This document shows positions 1 through 12,617 of a DNA stretch of 64,000 nt, piece by piece; position 1 is the first letter of the stretch; each line of letters starts with the position of its first letter. The position numbers and the translations under genes are program-made. The DNA comes from Telmatherina bonti (taxonomy: Eukaryota > Chordata > Actinopteri > Atheriniformes > Telmatherinidae): contig OW121823.1 of assembly GCA_933228915.1 (NCBI GenBank), positions 16,818,616 to 16,882,615 on the forward strand, in the 5' to 3' direction. The notes beneath the pieces were generated by a model, which saw nothing but the letters and a program-made list of their open reading frames with translations, ran no database searches and was not told the origin of the DNA.

Positions 1-2446
1 GAGCAGAGTGGGGGTGGCCAGGCTGCTGCCAAGGGAGCTCCTGGGCCGAAACACCTTTGTGATTCATGGAGAGAGGATGAAAGACCGCCAGGTGGTTCAC
101 AAACCTGTTTCACTCCGAATGTAGCAGAAACATTGGTAACATGGAAATAGCTCTGTGTTCCTCTTGAGGAACTTCTATTAAATATGGGGATTGTTATGTT
201 TGTGTTACAAGCATGAAATTTTACAATAACTCTTCCAGTGTCTTTTTCTCTCACGTGTCTTTTTACACACTGTTGATATATTTATTAATGGTGACCTTTG
301 TAGGCAAAAATGTCTACCCACAAATAACTGCTATAAAAGTATCAAGAGTCTCTTTTTATAACCGTTTTTTCATAAATCACTTAAAAACTTCAGATCTGAT
401 TATAGCTATCAGATAATAAAGGACTTTAACACTTTAAATGTCAGTTTTATTAGATTTTTAATATTTTGGGTGTTTATGTGTAAAATAATATCCTTATCCA
501 CGATAAACCCATCCTCATGATAATTATTAATTCATTCATTTGCTCTACAGCTTAGTCCAATTCATGGTCGCAGCTGGAGCCTATTCCTGCAATTTTCCGG
601 CGAGAGGCAGGGTACACCTTGGACATGTTGCCAGTCGATCATGGGGCCTTCTGATTTGTATTATAAGGAAAATAATTCTTTTTTTTTTAAATAATCAAAT
701 TTCCAAATGACTAAAATGGCATCTAGAAGGTTAGAATTATTGCTGTTTGATCATTTTATAATAATTATTGTGAGGCTGACATTTTTGGTCACGAGTCACC
801 AGAGGTTAGTAAAACGAGGACATGTGTTATAGAATAAACTTGTCCCAGTATTTATATTTTTTAAAAAATGCTGACATTTATGAATTTTTGTTTAATTAAT
901 TTAAATGACTAATAACAAAAAAAGTTCTCCAAAGATGTTAAGTCCAGATATAATTTATTCCAGTACTGAGGACAACTTGGATGAAGTGGTTTGGAACTTT
1001 CTGTACTGGGAACGATTAGTGGTGCGTAACCTTATCTTTTTCATCAGGTGATTCTGCAGTGCTTCCTAAAAAAGGACCTGGTCTACACAAAGGCAACACC
1101 TACGTTCCACCACTGGAGGGTGGACAGTAAGAAGTGTGGTCTGACCTTCCAAAGTCCGTCTGATGCTCGAGCTTTCGACCGTGGTGTGAGGAAAGCTCTA
1201 GAAGACTTGACAGAAGGTAGACACCTTTAGCTTTTCGTGTATATGTTTCCTAAACTCTTCCTAAAGTGTCATCATTATTTAAATAACTCCAAAATTTACA
1301 ATACAGTGCCAGTTCATAACAAATCATCTGTTATTTTTACAGGTGCAATCCAATTCATTATAATCCAATCCAATTAAACCTATTCTATTATATGATTTAC
1401 ATTAGTCCAGTTTAACATACGGTAACTGTATTCATATAAAACCAATTGATAGAATAATGACGAGCTTATGAAACCAACAAATTGGATAGAACCTTCTCAT
1501 TGATTCAGTCCTCCATCCTGAGCTGCATGAGAAGAGAGAGAACAGCTTCCATTAGAGCCAGGAAGAAAAATAGTACAATCAAAAAAAAAAAAGGAAAGGA
1601 AGGAAACCCTCCATCAGATCCAGGACCAGGAAGGATAGCCATCTTTCTGGACCATTTGGAGAAAACAGAAGAGGGATCAACGTGCAGCATAGGTCGCTAC
1701 ATCCCCTAAACAGAAAAACTTTTTGTTTATGAGGAGTAAGAAAAAACTTTGGGTTTGGGAGTTCTTGGTTCTTTTTCTTGACATATCAGAGCAGAACTTT
1801 TTTATTGTAAGGCATATGAGAGCAGTTGTGTGTTATTGGCCGAAAATGTTAATAGGTTCTGTTTGGATTAAAAAGAATAAATAAAAATCCAGTAAATCTG
1901 ATCCATGTGAGCCGGTTAGCGATGAATGCGCTAACATTTAGCAGTGACCATGCTAACAGTCAGTGGTGAACACACTAGCTGTTTACAAAGCTACGAAGAA
2001 GTGATGGAAACACTCAGAACAACTTTTTTTATTTAAATCACCACCTTAGTTTGTGCCCTTACATTCATGACACCAGATGATGATGTCAGTGACCTGTGAA
2101 GTCCTGTTGCAAGCCTAAACTCATGGCATCCTGAAAGCTCTGAAGTAGTTTGAGCCCTGCGTGACACTCTCCAGACAGAAGATATTGATCTGATCAGACT
2201 CATTGGAATAAAAATGTCAGTCCAGATGGGTAAGCTACACCAATTTTTCCAATCAGTGTGCAGGAAGTGATTTTTACTGAGTATGGCTGGTACATCAGCC
2301 AAAAGTCTTATGCGTAGCAGAACATATAATGGAACCAGCACAAAACTGATCACATCTGATATTAACTCACTGCTGAGATTTTAAAATCGTTTAAAAGCAC
2401 TAAGGAGGAGAAACTGGATCATCAACATGCGCACAAAGCATGTTTA

Positions 2447-2487
<41 letters not shown>

Positions 2488-5400
2488 CATTTCTTTCTCA
2501 ATTGTTTCTGGAAAATAATAAAAATGAGTAGCACCTTCAGAAACCATGGGGGCGGTGTTGAGCCAAAAAGGCAAAAAAAAGCAACCAGAGAAAGGAACAA
2601 AGAAGAAGCTGTGCTGTATGTAATGTCTTCCCAAAAAATAAAAAGGGAAAGGATTTAGAAAATTAGACTTTATTTTTCTTTAAACAAAAAAATGAAAGTG
2701 GACCTTAATGTTTACAAACTAAGAATACTATTCTATAAATTAATTTAAGTTAACAAAAGCTGACAAAACAATTGAAAGTGGTAAAAAAAAAAAAAAAATC
2801 ATTTCCCTCTCCATCATGCCACCTGACACTGATTTCCAAGTTAAAAAAAAACAAAAAAAAGGAAAAACCACCCAGCTCCTCCCCTGGATGTGACATAAGC
2901 TATCTGTCCCTATCCAGAGCCTATCCCAGCAGTCTTTGGGCGAAAGGTAGGGTACACCTTGGACAGCTCGCCAGTCCTTCGCAGGACCACACAGACACAA
3001 ATAACCAAAAAGTTAATAACAGACTTTAAACATAAATCCCTCTGTTACATATAACCTATACTATAAAAAAAAAATCTACAGAACAAATAACTTACATAAC
3101 AGCCATTTCTTATAAAAGAAAAAAACACATAAATACCACACACCACGTCCTCCACTGGTTTTCCAGAGGAAACTGATCCACTGATCTGATGTCTGACCTC
3201 CAGGCTCAACCACGTCTTCGTCCACGTTGCAGAATGAAGCAGAACTTGGAGACGACGACGTCTTCACGGTGAGATGTTTGTCTATAGCACAGTTCCATCA
3301 ATCTGTGTTTTGGGAACATAATTTCCCTCCTTGCTTCAGTCACTATTTGATGAGTTTCCATCGACGTTCCTGTTTTTGAAGATGCTGCTTTTACTATATG
3401 GATTTGTTTCGTGTTTGTCTTGTAAGGTCAATTGATTTTTTTTTTTTTTTTTTTTAAAAAAGGACATTTTTGTTTTGTTTTTAGGTTTAAGCTAGTGTTA
3501 CATTTATTTCAGTACTAACTTGTCCCACAGCTTCAAGTCTATCTCTACAAAAGTTTTATCAGAGATGCTCCTGGATTTGGAATAGCAGACTTTTGGCTTT
3601 TTCTGCACAAAAGGCTTAAAATTTTTAGTTAATTCATAAATTGAATTGAATGAGATTTTATTGAAATTATTGCAACATAACCTGCTTTAGAGCCCTAATA
3701 CTTTAATGTAGAAACAACATTAAAATAAAAAAAGAGGTCAAGAATGATTACATGTTTACTATCTGAAAAAATATTTTAGTATCTTTTACAGTTTTAACTA
3801 AAACGCAGTTTACTTTTTATAAAACTTCAGGAATTGTCTGCAGATCCCTAATCTAATATGTGACATCACACTCTAAATCCTGCTTTTTAGATTGCTTAGA
3901 ATTTGACAAACTTTTTTCATGCCCACAGTTTGTCTCAAGCAGTTTGTCTCATGCAAACACCAACTAGAAAAGCAGTCTGCAAGCACAGACTTCCAAGCAG
4001 TTCAGTTTCACCCACATTATGATTTCCCCCCTACGTTTCAGTCCTACGTTCATTTTATATCTAAACATTTCTAGATGTCTAGATACATTGCTAATGAATC
4101 CACAGTATCTTGGCTATATTGTGGTGTTTCTTGCATGTTTGTATGTTAACTTGTTCTCTTGCAGTGATAAAAATTCCAAAGATTCCCTATTTTTTCCTGT
4201 TCCGGATCATAGTATCCAAAATTTTGCTGGTATCCGGATCTATGTGTGATAAAATATAAAACCTGTTGGAAGCTTCTCCTGTAATTTTTGGCCAAGCACC
4301 CTGACCATTTATTGTGGAGTTAAATGCATATATATTGAAAATGGCCCCATCTTGCAATGATAAAGAATCCTTGATAAAATCCCTGGATCGAGATGGTGTT
4401 ACTGATTATTCACAAAACATAATGGAATCTGAGTTAGACCCAAACCCACTCAAAAACATCCCAAAACCCACAAACAAAAAAAAAACAACAACAAACAAAC
4501 AAAAAAAACATGAGAATCCATTCAGTAGTTTTTGTTTAGTTGCAAACGGGTAAACAGACAGAAGCAGATTAAATATCAAAACGTAGCATTTTTTTTTCCT
4601 GGTTCCAAAAACATCTGCAAAAGTTTGAATGGCAGGAACAGCGTTTACTCCAGAATTCCCCCGGACTTATGAAAACATAATTTTGGCTATTTTTCATGGT
4701 TTTTTAAAAAAAAATTTTTTATATATATATAAAACAGCGTGTAATCCAAATCAACATCCAGATAGCCATGAAGCGGATCGCTGATCTGAACTGCAAGTTG
4801 CACATCATTCCTCACCATCCGGTTTGTAGACCTTGGTTAAAACAGAAGAGGAGGGTGTTTCAGGAATCCTCCTTGTAACGATACCTTCTGTCTGAAAAAA
4901 ACTTCCTAGTTTGATGTTTGTGGGCTGATTTAAATGCTTCAAGGTTTTGAAGACTTTTGACTTTTTAAAACCTGAATTCCTTCAGCTGACATTTTCTCTT
5001 TCTTCATCCTCAGACGGCCACCGACAGCTCGTCCAACTCTTCTCAGAGGAGAGAGCCGGTGATGCACACATTGGCGCCAGCCCACTTCTGCGATCTGCGG
5101 CGCCACCACTGCGTCCTGGGTCATCTGTATGAGCCGTACCGGGTCTCTGACCAGCACTTTCTGAACCAGGTGGGTTTTCTTCCATTAAATAGGGGCCTGA
5201 ACACATCCGCTCTAACATGTTTCTCTGCTGGCGGTTCAGGCAGTGTTTCCTCGTCATGTCAGCTTCCAGGTGGAGGAAGAGATTGTACGCATCAATCCCC
5301 GCGAGCGAACCTGGCTAACTGGCTATGAGGACTACCGTCACGCCAACTCCACAAAAGACAAACTCGCCCAGCCACAATACCCCGACGCCTATGTGCACTT

Positions 5401-5884
5401 TACCAAGAATGAGCCACCCAAACATGACTACGCCTATCCATACCCGATAAGCTGTGATGGGAAGCCAGGCACCTGCCGTAGGGCTGTGGTAACGTTGCAG
5501 CCACTTCAGCTGAAAGCCATGCGGCAGCCAGATGATGGCGAGCACCTTCGCTGTGTCTACTGTCAGGACACATTCAACCGCAAAGACAACGGGCGTGGCC
5601 GCTGCCACGAAGCGCCAGACCCCATCCAGACCTGCATTCGACGGGTGACCTTCATGTGGTGCGCGGACAGCTTGCTATACCACTGCATGTCCGATCCAGA
5701 GGGTGAGTACTCGGACCCGTGCTCCTGTGACACCAGCGACGAGCGCTTCTGCCTGCGCTGGACTGCGTTGGTGGGTCTGTCGCTTCTGGCGCCGTGCATG
5801 TGCTGCTACGCCCCTCTTAGGGCGTGTCACCGTTGTGGTGTGGCGTGTCGCTGCTGCGGTGGGAAACATAAAGCCTTTGGCTGA
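1..5884 (+). CDS. spred2: Sprouty-related EVH1 domain protein 2 (SPRED2), 5'-truncated by the window edge
   Basis: Membrane-associated inhibitor of Ras-Raf-ERK signalling that recruits neurofibromin (family knowledge). Exons read from the sequence: <1-91, 1048-1216, 3204-3268, 5014-5169, 5240-5884, giving 374 visible residues with phase kept at every junction. Visible residues 1 to about 87 are the distal EVH1 domain (VYTKATPTFHHW, LTFQSPSDARAFDRGVRKAL). A conserved linker follows (STTSSSTLQNEAELGDDDVF), then the c-Kit-binding-like segment (EEIVRINPRERTWLTGYEDY). The last 110 or so residues are the cysteine-rich SPR domain (CVYCQDTFN, RRVTFMWCADSLLYHCMSDP, CRCCGGKHKAFG then stop). The start codon and N-terminal EVH1 exon lie off the left edge. 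SPRED2 is preferred over SPRED1/3 because of the linker and the neighbouring rab1a and aftph. Which teleost ohnolog (2a or 2b) cannot be told. Confidence 0.93.
525..650 (-). repeat. 3' portion of a tRNA-derived teleost SINE (spred2 intron)
   Basis: Reverse-strand copy of the family whose full copy is at 51931-52240. Reading plus, an ATTCATTC tail is followed by a diverged TCCAATTCATGGTCGC, then GGAGCCTATTCCTGC and GGCAGGGTACACCTTGGACA. The rest of the 92-1047 intron shows nothing recognisable. Confidence 0.7.
2450..2486 (+). repeat. Uninterrupted A homopolymer (37 nt) in spred2 intron
   Basis: Thirty-seven consecutive A residues, probably the tail of an old retroposed sequence. Apart from this and the SINE piece at 2905-3003, the 1217-3203 intron holds no recognisable gene. 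Confidence 0.8.
2905..3003 (-). repeat. SINE 3' fragment, reverse orientation (spred2 intron)
   Basis: Same family as 525-650: GAGCCTATCCCAGCAGTC, GGGTACACCTTGGACAGC, then CGCCAGTCCTTCGCAGGACC. It is 5'-truncated and lies about 200 bp upstream of the 65-nt spred2 exon. Confidence 0.7.
4345..4560 (+). repeat. Interspersed teleost repeat with 'GATCCAGATC' type core (spred2 intron)
   Basis: Motifs AAGAATCCTTGATAAAATCC, CTGGATCGAGATGGTGTT and ATCCATTCAGTAGTTTTTG followed by an ACAGACAGA tail match a family with another copy at about 63505-63715. I do not know the family's formal name. The rest of the 3269-5013 intron is AT-rich and unrecognised. Confidence 0.55.
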
Positions 5885-6080
5885 GGCTCCGCCCACCCCA
5901 CGCAGACTGCACAAACAGAGGCTGTTGGGATATTTGTCATTGTTTCCAAAAAAAGGAAAAACTCAATCTCAAGGCTCCTCCTGTAAATATCATCCTGTTC
6001 GTTCTGTCAGAGTTAACTCACTTCACACTGGGAAAATATGTGTGCCTTTAACATGAATAAATGTAGAAACAGATTCCTCC
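5885..6080 (+). other. spred2: spred2 3' UTR with AATAAA polyadenylation signal
   Basis: Sequence after the spred2 stop codon. An AATAAA hexamer lies at 6056-6061, about 170 nt past the stop, and is the first good poly(A) signal. Longer UTR forms are possible; the 3' end is inferred. Confidence 0.5.
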
Positions 6081-6554
6081 CAGACCTGCCAAACAAACCA
6101 GGAGGAAGTTTAGCTCGCAGTGGAGGCAACCATCAAACCCTAACTGTGCTCTTCCAGGTAACCTCCAGATCACTTTATTTTATTCAGGTCCTTGTTTCAT
6201 TTACATTCAGACAACTTTATTTAACCCTAGGAGGTAAATCAGATTGATGGTTTTTAGATCAAAACAACAGAAACACCCTAAAAAAATATTTATCTAAAAC
6301 AAAACACAACAAACTAACAACTTTAGAAAAAAATGTTCTAGTTTGACACATCAAGGGCCACAAGAAAATATCAACAATAACTTAATTAAACATAAATCAA
6401 GCACTCAGAGCGCAAACCTCCTCCAAGCCACTGTCATTTGTTTCGCTTGCCAATGATTGTGGGCATTACTTTAGAGTTAGAAGCACTAGTGGCAAAACGA
6501 TCCTTACCTCCCAATAATAAGATTTCTTTAAAAAATATTCCTGGATTCATGTGG

Positions 6555-8508
6555 TTATTTTGTCAAGCCATATTTTATTCCCAGTAAAACATAAAGAACA
6601 TATCAGATGCTGAAAATGAGGATTTTTGACCATTTCATGGAAACTATGAGCTGGTTGTTAATCTCATGTCAGACACAGATCTGTTAAAAGTAGTACAAGA
6701 GTGGTGTTTATCAAAGTATAGCATCCTCTCTTTCCTTAAAAACTGTCTGTAAACATCTGGGAAGTGATGAGACCAGTTACTGGACTTTTAGGAGAAGAAT
6801 GTTGTAACACAAGGATAGCTGCTCAACTGTCCATGACCATCATTGTTAAAATTTTTGTGTTCAAGGTTCTCCAAATGTTTTCTATAGGTAAAAGGTCTGG
6901 ACTGCAGGCAGGCCATTTCAGCACCTGGACTCTTCTGTGAAGTCACATTGTGGTGATGGATGCAGTATGTGGTTTAGCATAGTCTTGCCAAAATCTGCAA
7001 GGTCTTCCCTGATAGCGACATTGTCTGGATGATAGCAGATATTGCTCTAAAACCTACATGTACTTTTCAGCATCAATGGGGCTTCACATGTGTTGAAACT
7101 ACCCACGGCATGGCACTAATGTAACCCTATACCATCAGAGATGCAGGCTTTTCAACTGTCCACTAAAAAAAACAATCCGGATGCTCACGCTCCTCTGCCT
7201 CCTGCAGGGTTGTGCTTTTTTATAGAGAGAATTTCACATTCACATTTTCATCCATCTAACTATTGAATGACAAAGCATTAATGCACATTTGTAGATTTTA
7301 AGGTGTACTTTGTTCACAGACACCGATTTCTAAAAGTCTTCCTGAACCATGCATTGATATCCCGTAGGGAATCATGTCAAGGAATTTGGCCTTGTCCCAT
7401 GTGCACAGCAGATTCCTCCTGATTCTTTGACGAGAATATACATTGTTGATCAGGGATCGGTAACTAGATTTAACTTCAGCCAAAATTTTCCTAACAAGCT
7501 GAATGGTGGGCCAAAATTACCTCTTCACAGCTAAAACCTATTTTTTCTTCATATTTTTACATTTATTTATATATCTACAATATTACATATCATATTAAAA
7601 TGGACGCTGTAAAACATGTTTGTATGCTGTGTGTGTTGTTACGAATTTTAATATTGTGTGGGCTGAAGTGTCCTTTTTTGTTCAGCAGTATATAAGAAAG
7701 AGAGGTCAGGGAATTGTCAGAATTGCACCTTACACTAACATGAACATTCAGCTTCAACAAAACCAGTTATTTTCCTTGTCTTTTTGTCTGGTCTTTCCGA
7801 AGCTGCAGCCATTTTCATTGTGAACTCCCATCACTTCACCCAGCAGTGGTGAAGCAGACAAAGGACTCTGCTAGAACTAGAAGAGCTGTGTAGTGTTTAA
7901 TGCTAATGCTTGTTGCAAAACATTCGCTGCTAAACTGGTTGTTTCTCACAAATAACTTACTCTGCTCCCAAAGCAGCTAACATGCTGTGTATCTGTCTCC
8001 ACGACATAGTTTTAACACACCACTGTAAACAGCGCCATGTCTACATATTGACAAATAACTCTTGCAATATTTTTGCTGACCACTGCTGCAGATGGTGGGA
8101 TCTTCTAAGTCAGATGAACAATTTTTTTCTGAAATTGTTCCACAATTTTAGACCCTGTTTGTCTCGGATTGGTAAGCCTCTGTCCATCTTTCCATCTGAA
8201 AGAATCTGCCTCTCTGAAATGCTCCTTTTATATCCAGTCATGCTACTGACCTGTTGCCAATTAACATTATTAGTTTTCAAATGCCCCTCCAGTTGTTAAT
8301 GAATTGTTCAAATAACTTTATACTCTTTGTTGCTCCTTATGCAACTATTAACAGATGGGTTGCTGCCATCAGATTCAAAATGAGCACATATTTTCTATGA
8401 AATGGTAAAATATCTAACATTTATTATGTTATTTAGTTTCTACTGGGAATAAAATATGGCTGGATAAGATTTTGTTTTTGTTTACATTTCACACAGCAGT
8501 CCAACTTA
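6555..8508 (-). mobile_element. Degenerate Tc1/mariner-like DNA transposon, transposase on the minus strand
   Basis: Near-terminal inverted segments are visible: CATATTTTATTCCCAGTAAAAC near 6570 and its complement GTTTCTACTGGGAATAAAATATGG near 8440. Internal blocks match the reverse complement of a common teleost Tc1-like transposase, for example the zone ending TCTCTATGGTATAGGGTT on minus (7100-7140). The N-terminal helix-turn-helix region is at 8110-8240 (plus text CTGAAATTGTTCCACAATTT). The outer right TIR is cut at 8508 by the SINE that follows. About 600 bp of unrelated DNA (roughly 7495-8100) interrupts it. There is no intact reading frame, so it is a dead copy. Confidence 0.7.
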
Positions 8509-8509
8509 G

Positions 8510-8770
8510 ACCACTTAGTCCAATTCAGGGTTGTGGGGAAGCTGGAACCTATCCCAGTAATCATCAGGTGAGAGGCAGGGTACACCCTGAACATGTTGCC
8601 TGTTCATCAAAGGGTTAACACAGAGAGGCAAACAACATTAAATGCTTACATTCATTCCTCGGGAGAATTTAGAGTGATCAGTTAACCTTACATGCATGTC
8701 ATTGGACAGTGAGAGGAAGCTGGAGTACCCAGGGAGAACCTGCACATATGCAGAAAAAACATGCCGACCT
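8510..8770 (-). mobile_element. Nearly full tRNA-derived SINE body, reverse orientation
   Basis: Reading plus: CCAATTCAGGGTTGTGGG, AACCTATCCCAGTAATCATC, GGGTACACCCTGAACATG, GGAGAATTTAGAGTGATCAG, ACATGCATGTCATTGGAC and AGTACCCAGGGAGAACCTGC. These are the complement of the body of the 51931-52240 SINE. The tRNA-like head is missing. It abuts the broken end of the Tc1-like element, so it probably inserted there. Confidence 0.75.
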
Positions 8771-9373
8771 GAAAGCGATTAATAATAAATAGTTTTACTT
8801 AATTGACAGCCCTTTATCCCTATACAATAAATTAAAAATACATTATTTTATCTCAGAGGGAAATTTTAATGTAGTAGTAGAGTTTAGTTTTTTTTTTGTT
8901 TTTTGTTTTTTTTTAAATAAAAATAATGAAGAAGATGGATGTGTCTTGTTTCAGAGGGTGGTGACTTTCTGTCTTGCATTAAAGACAGATAGACTCACAT
9001 CTGACTCCAGAAAACGTTAGCATTAAGAGAAATTCGTAGTTTACTCTATGACTGCAAGGTTACTATGTCTCCACCACCTTGCTGACAGCTGCTATGAGGT
9101 AACCAGACATGTCCACTCTGATTTGTCATTGGGTCTCTTTCACCATTATAATTTTGTGGATTTTCTTAAGTTTTGTGGATTTTGTGTTCTTAAGTTGTAC
9201 TCCAAAGTTTTTTTTTTTTTTATGAAAGTCCATCAGATTAATTAACATGTTCGTAGAATTGCTTGTATCATTCCTCTTAGATTGGTAAATACCAACCTCT
9301 TGCAAGTTGAAAAGATATAAAGTTGATAGGCCCTGCTTTGTGTAAGTAAACGCTCAAAAATGCCCTTAAAAAG

Positions 9374-9607
9374 TTAAGATTTCTGGGCCTTCCTGAACTT
9401 GGACATCAGCCTGTAGACTGGTCCCATGACTGCATCAAGTGTCACATCATTAGAATAAATTTTCATTACATAACCTTCTGTAAAAATTCCCACGGAAATT
9501 TTGTAAAGCAAATTTCCACCTGCTGTGGCATCTTTTAATACGCTTCGCCCAGCAAGTGGTGCGTCTGATGAATCCACCAGGTGAGTCCAAAACGTGTTAT
9601 TAACCAA
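9374..9607 (-). pseudogene. Unidentified coding-like stretch, 77 codons
   Basis: Open frame with protein-like composition: TFWTHLVDSSDAPLAGRS, then LLYKISVGIFTEGY, then VYRLMSKFRKAQK and stop. I do not recognise it. No intron signals or neighbouring exons support a live gene. It may be a relic of a mobile-element ORF or a retrocopy. The surrounding 8771-11519 is otherwise unrecognised AT-rich intergenic DNA. Confidence 0.3.
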
Positions 9608-10029
9608 TTAATTATTAAAGACAACATTCTGGGAGGATCTGGGAGTCACAGTTAACTTGGATATTTATGCAATGATTTTCTTATGGTGGGAGGAACAGAT
9701 ATGGCACCAATGCTATTAGGAAAACAAGCAACAGAATTAAATCCATCTTGACTGTTCTTGAATAAATTATATGGATGAAAAATGTGGTTAATTTTTCCTG
9801 AAGGGAAATTATGACATTTGGGTAGGATGTGCAATGGCTTGACATTTATCTGGATAACAAAATCTTTGTTCTTTACAGAAAGTTATTTTAATATCTGATT
9901 ATAACTTTACTGTGATTTTGTTGTTGTGTTTTAATGACCATAACATCAGAAAATTATAATTTTGTTCTAAAGTGCCAACATAAGACGTTTGTACTCCCAA
10001 TACTTTGGTTAGCTGCAATATTAGAGTAA

Positions 10030-10044
10030 CCAGTAGGGGGCAGT
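10030..10044 (+). promoter_or_regulatory. CTCF-core-like motif
   Basis: CCAGTAGGGGGCAGT agrees with the vertebrate CTCF core (CCASYAGRKGGCRS type). An identical 15-mer is at 30912-30926 in the same orientation. Motif match only; occupancy is unknown. Confidence 0.35.
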
Positions 10045-11519
10045 GTCAGGACCCGTTTGGTCCCGACTAGTCCTAAATGGCTTGCACTTTTTTACAATGT
10101 GTCATGGTTACTGCACAGTGACAAATACACTTGAAAAGATAGCTGGAGAAAGATCAGAATAATTTTACAAGTTGGCATGAAGACATGAAGACAAAGTTTG
10201 AGACAAAGTCAGAAACCTTTACTTCTGTTTATGGAAGAAGATGATGGAGAAATGGAGACGGGGCAGTGCTGATGGGGTGTTTTGTTTGCCAATCATCAGA
10301 CATCTGATTGGGCTGACGGTTAAATAAAGCATTGGTCTGCTCAGTCTAATTTACTCAATTACTCAGAAAAGCTGATTGGTTACATGAGTGCAAAGTAAAA
10401 AATATTGTTGGATTTCCATATTCATTTTATAACTTAAGTTATGTGGTTACTGGATATCCTCTTGTTCAGGTTTATATTGAATTTTTTGCCAACTGCTGGA
10501 GGTTGTGTTTGTGTGTGATGATGCGTCCAGATGCATTTTTCCCTTCCCCATGCTGGTTTGGATACTTGATATTTGGTGTATTGTTCATCTAAGTAGATAT
10601 TTATCTAAATTTAAAGTGTAATCCTGAGCCAGATGAGTTTTTTTTTTTGTTTTTTTTTAAAAAAGCATCCTGATATGTAAAAACCTCATAAATGAAAGAG
10701 GGTGCATTTTCTTTTGAACATGGCTGTAAAATTGAAGAATCTGTAGTTCCTGTTTGTGGAAACAAAATCTCATCCTCGTTGATATTCGGCTTCATTGAGC
10801 ATGAGACTAAACTTCTGTATTTTTATTTTTTACTTTAACTTTGCAGGTTTTCTCATATTCTTTTTTGTAGCGTAAGATTTTATAGAAGCGTCATTTTCTC
10901 TGACGCAGGTTTTAGTTTTATTTCTGTGTTCTGATAAAAATCAGCTTCACATCATCTGTGATGTTTAAACATGATGAACATGTGACACCTCCAGGTCCAC
11001 ATTCAACCCATCCAGCTTCCTGCTGTGGCAATCAGAAATGTCCCACAGCATCCCACATGGCATTTTTCTGTGTGATGAGGAGGGTTAGTTGTCTGTCTGT
11101 CTGTCTGTCTGTCTTTGTGTCCTGTGAATCTGTCCAGAGCTGGCTCTGATCAGCTGGTGAAAGAAAGTGCCTGAAGCCTCCTCTTCATCGTGCTCTGACG
11201 ATCATTTCATTGGAATAATAACTGTGTAATGAAAAAAAAAAAAATAGGTTCAATTCATTAGTTTGTCTTTTTATACATTGATCCATATTTTTACTGATGT
11301 AAAGAACAGAATATATAAATATGTATGTATATGTATGAGGTGTATTATGTACATTTTCAGTTCTATTTTTGTATTGTTTCTAAAATTATGGATGTAAAAC
11401 ATATAGATGAAGAGAAAAATGATCACCTGGACATTAAAGGAAAACACTTCGATTGTAATGTTTGTATTGTATTATTCTGTTTGTATTGTATTGTTGTTTT
11501 TCTCATATTGTGTGGCCAT

Positions 11520-12030
11520 GCTGTGTTGTGAAAAATTATTTTCCCCCCCTACCTGATTTCATACTGTTTTGAAAATTTGTCGCACTTAAATTTTTTAGAT
11601 TATCATAAATTTTTACTATTGGACAAACACAACCAAAGTTAACACAAAATGGAGTTTTGAAATGGGAATTTCATTTATGGAGGGAAAAAAGACATCCAAA
11701 CCTATGTGACCCTAACTGAAAAAGTAATCCGAATCCAAAGAAATTTACGAACAGAAACAAAATCAATTAAATCTATCAGACCGGAAAGGGTTACAAAGCC
11801 ATTTGTAAGGCTTTAGGACTCCAGCGAGTCACAGGCAGAGACATTACTCACGAATGGAGTAAAATGGAAACAGTGGTAAACCTTCCTAGGGACGGTTGAC
11901 ATTTGAAAATTACTCCAGGAGTACAATGACGAGACATTCAGGAAGTCACAAACAACACAGAGCAACATCTAAGGACCTACAGGCCTCACTTACTTCAGTT
12001 AAGGTCAGTGTTTATGATTCAACAATAAGA
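11520..12030 (+). mobile_element. Tc1-like transposon 5' part, transposase on plus strand, degenerate
   Basis: Starts with a GTGAAAAATTATTTTCCCCC end typical of one Tc1-like teleost family. The DNA-binding part of the transposase follows in broken frame (11780-12010): AAAGGGTTACAAAGCCATTT encodes KGYKAI, AGTGGTAAACCTTCCTAG encodes VVNLP, and ACCTACAGGCCTCACTTAC encodes LQASL. The catalytic 3' half is absent. A purine-rich tract follows at 12165-12230. From there to the rab1a promoter I see nothing else. Confidence 0.7.
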
Positions 12031-12617
12031 AAAAAAGTTTATTTCAAATTTACATAATTTTAGTTTCACGGCAACACAAATTATTACACCTCCTCAAAGA
12101 AACAATATCATAAAGGGACCATCCCCAAGAGCAACAGAACGTAGACTGTTACTTATGTATCAGTGCTTTTAAAAAGAAAGAAGAGAAAGAAACAAACAAA
12201 GAATGAAGAAACAGAGAACAAAAGAAACAAAGTTGGTCCTAACACTGGATAGGAAAGAACTGCTCAACTGGAGATCTTAACATTGCATGCCTCCACTCTG
12301 AGTTTGAACTTTTTACCCCTTTAGCAGCACACTCATAAGAGTTATGTCAAGACAGAGATTTGTTTCTTTAAAAAAGTATTTAAGTGAAAAAGTCACAAGG
12401 GAGGTGTGTGGAGTCATGTTGTGTATGTGTGTAGGAGTGAAAATGAGAGAGACTATGATTAGTTTTTGTTTTTAAAAATGTTATTTATGATATGTTTTTA
12501 TGTAGAGCAGCCCATGCTACTTTTTGTATGAAAAGGGCTATTTGTATAAAATTTGAATTTATTTGACCCCCATTCACAACAGAGCCTCTGCAGATTGAGA
12601 AAACACCCACTGATGTT

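Noticed and set aside
3233..3268. 36-nt spred2 exon from the inner CAG
   Set aside because: Breaks reading phase with 1048-1216; the 3204 acceptor gives conserved residues and phase.
5315..5914. Antisense frames over the last spred2 exon
   Set aside because: Shadows of the conserved cysteine-rich domain on the plus strand.
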